Shown: positions 4,914-5,648 of the stretch, piece after piece
Position numbering within the stretch: position 1 is the first letter of the stretch
How the letters are laid out: every line of letters begins with the position of its first letter
Assembly: GCA_028697565.1 (NCBI GenBank)
Contig: JAQVEU010000067.1
Coordinates: 1 to 5,648, forward strand
Direction: 5' to 3'
From: Candidatus Ratteibacteria bacterium
GTDB taxonomy: Bacteria > Ratteibacteria > UBA8468 > B48-G9 > JAFGKM01
DNA length: 5,648 nt
The notes under the pieces: model-generated
Database searches by the model: none
What the model saw: the letters and a program-made list of their open reading frames with translations, nothing else
What the model was told of the DNA's origin: nothing
Position numbers and translations under genes: made by a program

Positions 4914-5648
4914 TTAAAAACCAAACCACATACCTATATGCCACCTACCATCTGGCTCGTCTTCTTCCTTGTCAAGAGCATATCCATAATAAATCTCAAG
5001 TGGTGCGTTGAGAAATGGAATTACCACCTTAATTCCCGCACCTACACCCTTTCGCAGGTCATCAATATTATCCCAGTTCTCCCACACATTACCCACATCA
5101 AAAAATAAAACACCTTTTAGTATCTCCTGATATAATGGGTATATCAACTCAAAATTCTGGGCAAATACTGCCTGACCACCAAGTGCATCACCATTCTCCT
5201 GTGGTCCTAAACTTCTCTCTTCATATCCCCTTACTGTTCCTATCCCTCCACCAAAAAATCTCTCAAATATAGGGACATCATCCATATCTCCTATCTCCTC
5301 TACTGCACCAGCATAGGTTCTGCTATGGAATGTAGACCTACCCACAGGATAGTAGACATTAGTTTCTAGTATTGGCTTTATAAAACTGACATCCCCGCCA
5401 AGGATATCTCCTGCATACTCTGTAGAAATCTCTGAGATAACTCCTTTGTTAGGTTCCCTTTTTCGGTCAACAGAGGTAAAACGAAATGTACCTGTGATAC
5501 TGTTCTTTCTGTAGTCCCCTTCCTGCCTTCTAAGAGAGGGGATGTCTACATCAGAAAGAGAAATCTCCTCTATCTTACCCGTAAATCCTAAAGAAGATTT
5601 TTCCCATCTTCTGCCAATCCTTAATGCACCTCCAGTTCTTTCATCTGT
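4914..5648 (-). CDS. bamA: Outer-membrane assembly factor BamA, C-terminal barrel part (partial)
   Basis: BamA is the Omp85-family outer-membrane barrel that folds and inserts other barrel proteins. Only the last 244 residues are in the window; the frame is open to base 5648 and the POTRA domains and start lie outside. What is seen is the second half of the 16-strand barrel: alternating-pattern strands, then FFGGGIGTVRGYEERSLGP, in which VRGY (bases 5223-5234) is the conserved [V/I]RG[F/Y] motif of loop 6 that locks inside the barrel. FELIYPL and GVLFFDVGNVW follow, and the protein ends in WHIGMWFGF, a terminal-Phe beta-signal for self-recognition by the Bam complex. A GTG at 5345 is an internal Val codon, not the start. 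TamA is the main alternative, but the skp-lpxD context favours BamA. It is separated from skp by 98 bases. Confidence 0.93.
   Translation of the reverse strand, partial: TDERTGGALRIGRRWEKSSLGFTGKIEEISLSDVDIPSLRRQEGDYRKNSITGTFRFTSVDRKREPNKGVISEISTEYAGDILGGDVSFIKPILETNVYYPVGRSTFHSRTYAGAVEEIGDMDDVPIFERFFGGGIGTVRGYEERSLGPQENGDALGGQAVFAQNFELIYPLYQEILKGVLFFDVGNVWENWDNIDDLRKGVGAGIKVVIPFLNAPLEIYYGYALDKEEDEPDGRWHIGMWFGF

Noticed and set aside
4808..5108. Plus-strand frames of 67 and 90 codons over the bamA-skp gap and the bamA end
   Set aside because: They overlap the BamA C-terminal barrel strands in antisense. The hydrophobic Phe-rich starts come from the A/G-rich skp leader read backwards, not from a real membrane protein.
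5343..5345. GTG as the start of a separate 143-residue protein
   Set aside because: The frame stays open for 101 more codons to the window edge and those residues continue the barrel pattern, so this is an internal Val of BamA.

Overview
The window is one minus-strand operon segment for outer-membrane building. Read in the direction of transcription (high to low coordinates) it holds: the C-terminal 244 residues of the barrel-insertion protein BamA (its start lies beyond base 5648), the periplasmic chaperone Skp/OmpH, LpxD, a fused LpxC-FabZ, LpxA, LpxI, and the first 24 codons of another gene that runs off at base 1. No plus-strand gene is credible; plus-strand open frames are shadows of these genes.

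The genes cover the early steps of lipid A synthesis plus the machinery that handles outer-membrane proteins. LpxA acylates UDP-GlcNAc, LpxC deacetylates the product, LpxD adds the second acyl chain, and LpxI cleaves the pyrophosphate to give lipid X. The FabZ half of the fusion competes with LpxA and LpxD for 3-hydroxyacyl-ACP by sending it into fatty-acid elongation. LpxB, LpxK and Kdo transferases are not in the window. All catalytic residues I can place in LpxC, FabZ and LpxD are kept; LpxA has one notable change (Tyr at the E. coli His144 position).

Layout: skp, lpxD and lpxC-fabZ are tightly packed, with overlaps of 4 and 26 bases, which suggests translational coupling. The other junctions are loose (98, 140, 86 and 77 bases) and are filled with short phased repeats. 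Two of these gaps (117-156 and 1890-1937) carry related copies, in opposite orientation, of an element made of three heptamers next to the word AAAGTAAGGAT. I saw no convincing promoter or intrinsic terminator, so the operon promoter is probably upstream of bamA, outside the window. No stretch longer than 300 bases lacks a gene.

Organism: a diderm, LPS-making bacterium with AT-rich DNA (roughly 35-40% G+C by eye; many AGA and ATA codons). The LpxC-FabZ fusion and LpxI in place of LpxH argue against a gammaproteobacterium. The fusion is best known from Bacteroidota and relatives, but the gene order and protein style would also suit an uncultured candidate phylum such as Omnitrophota; this placement is a guess. 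The content is conserved housekeeping; I see no new defence, mobile or biosynthetic system.
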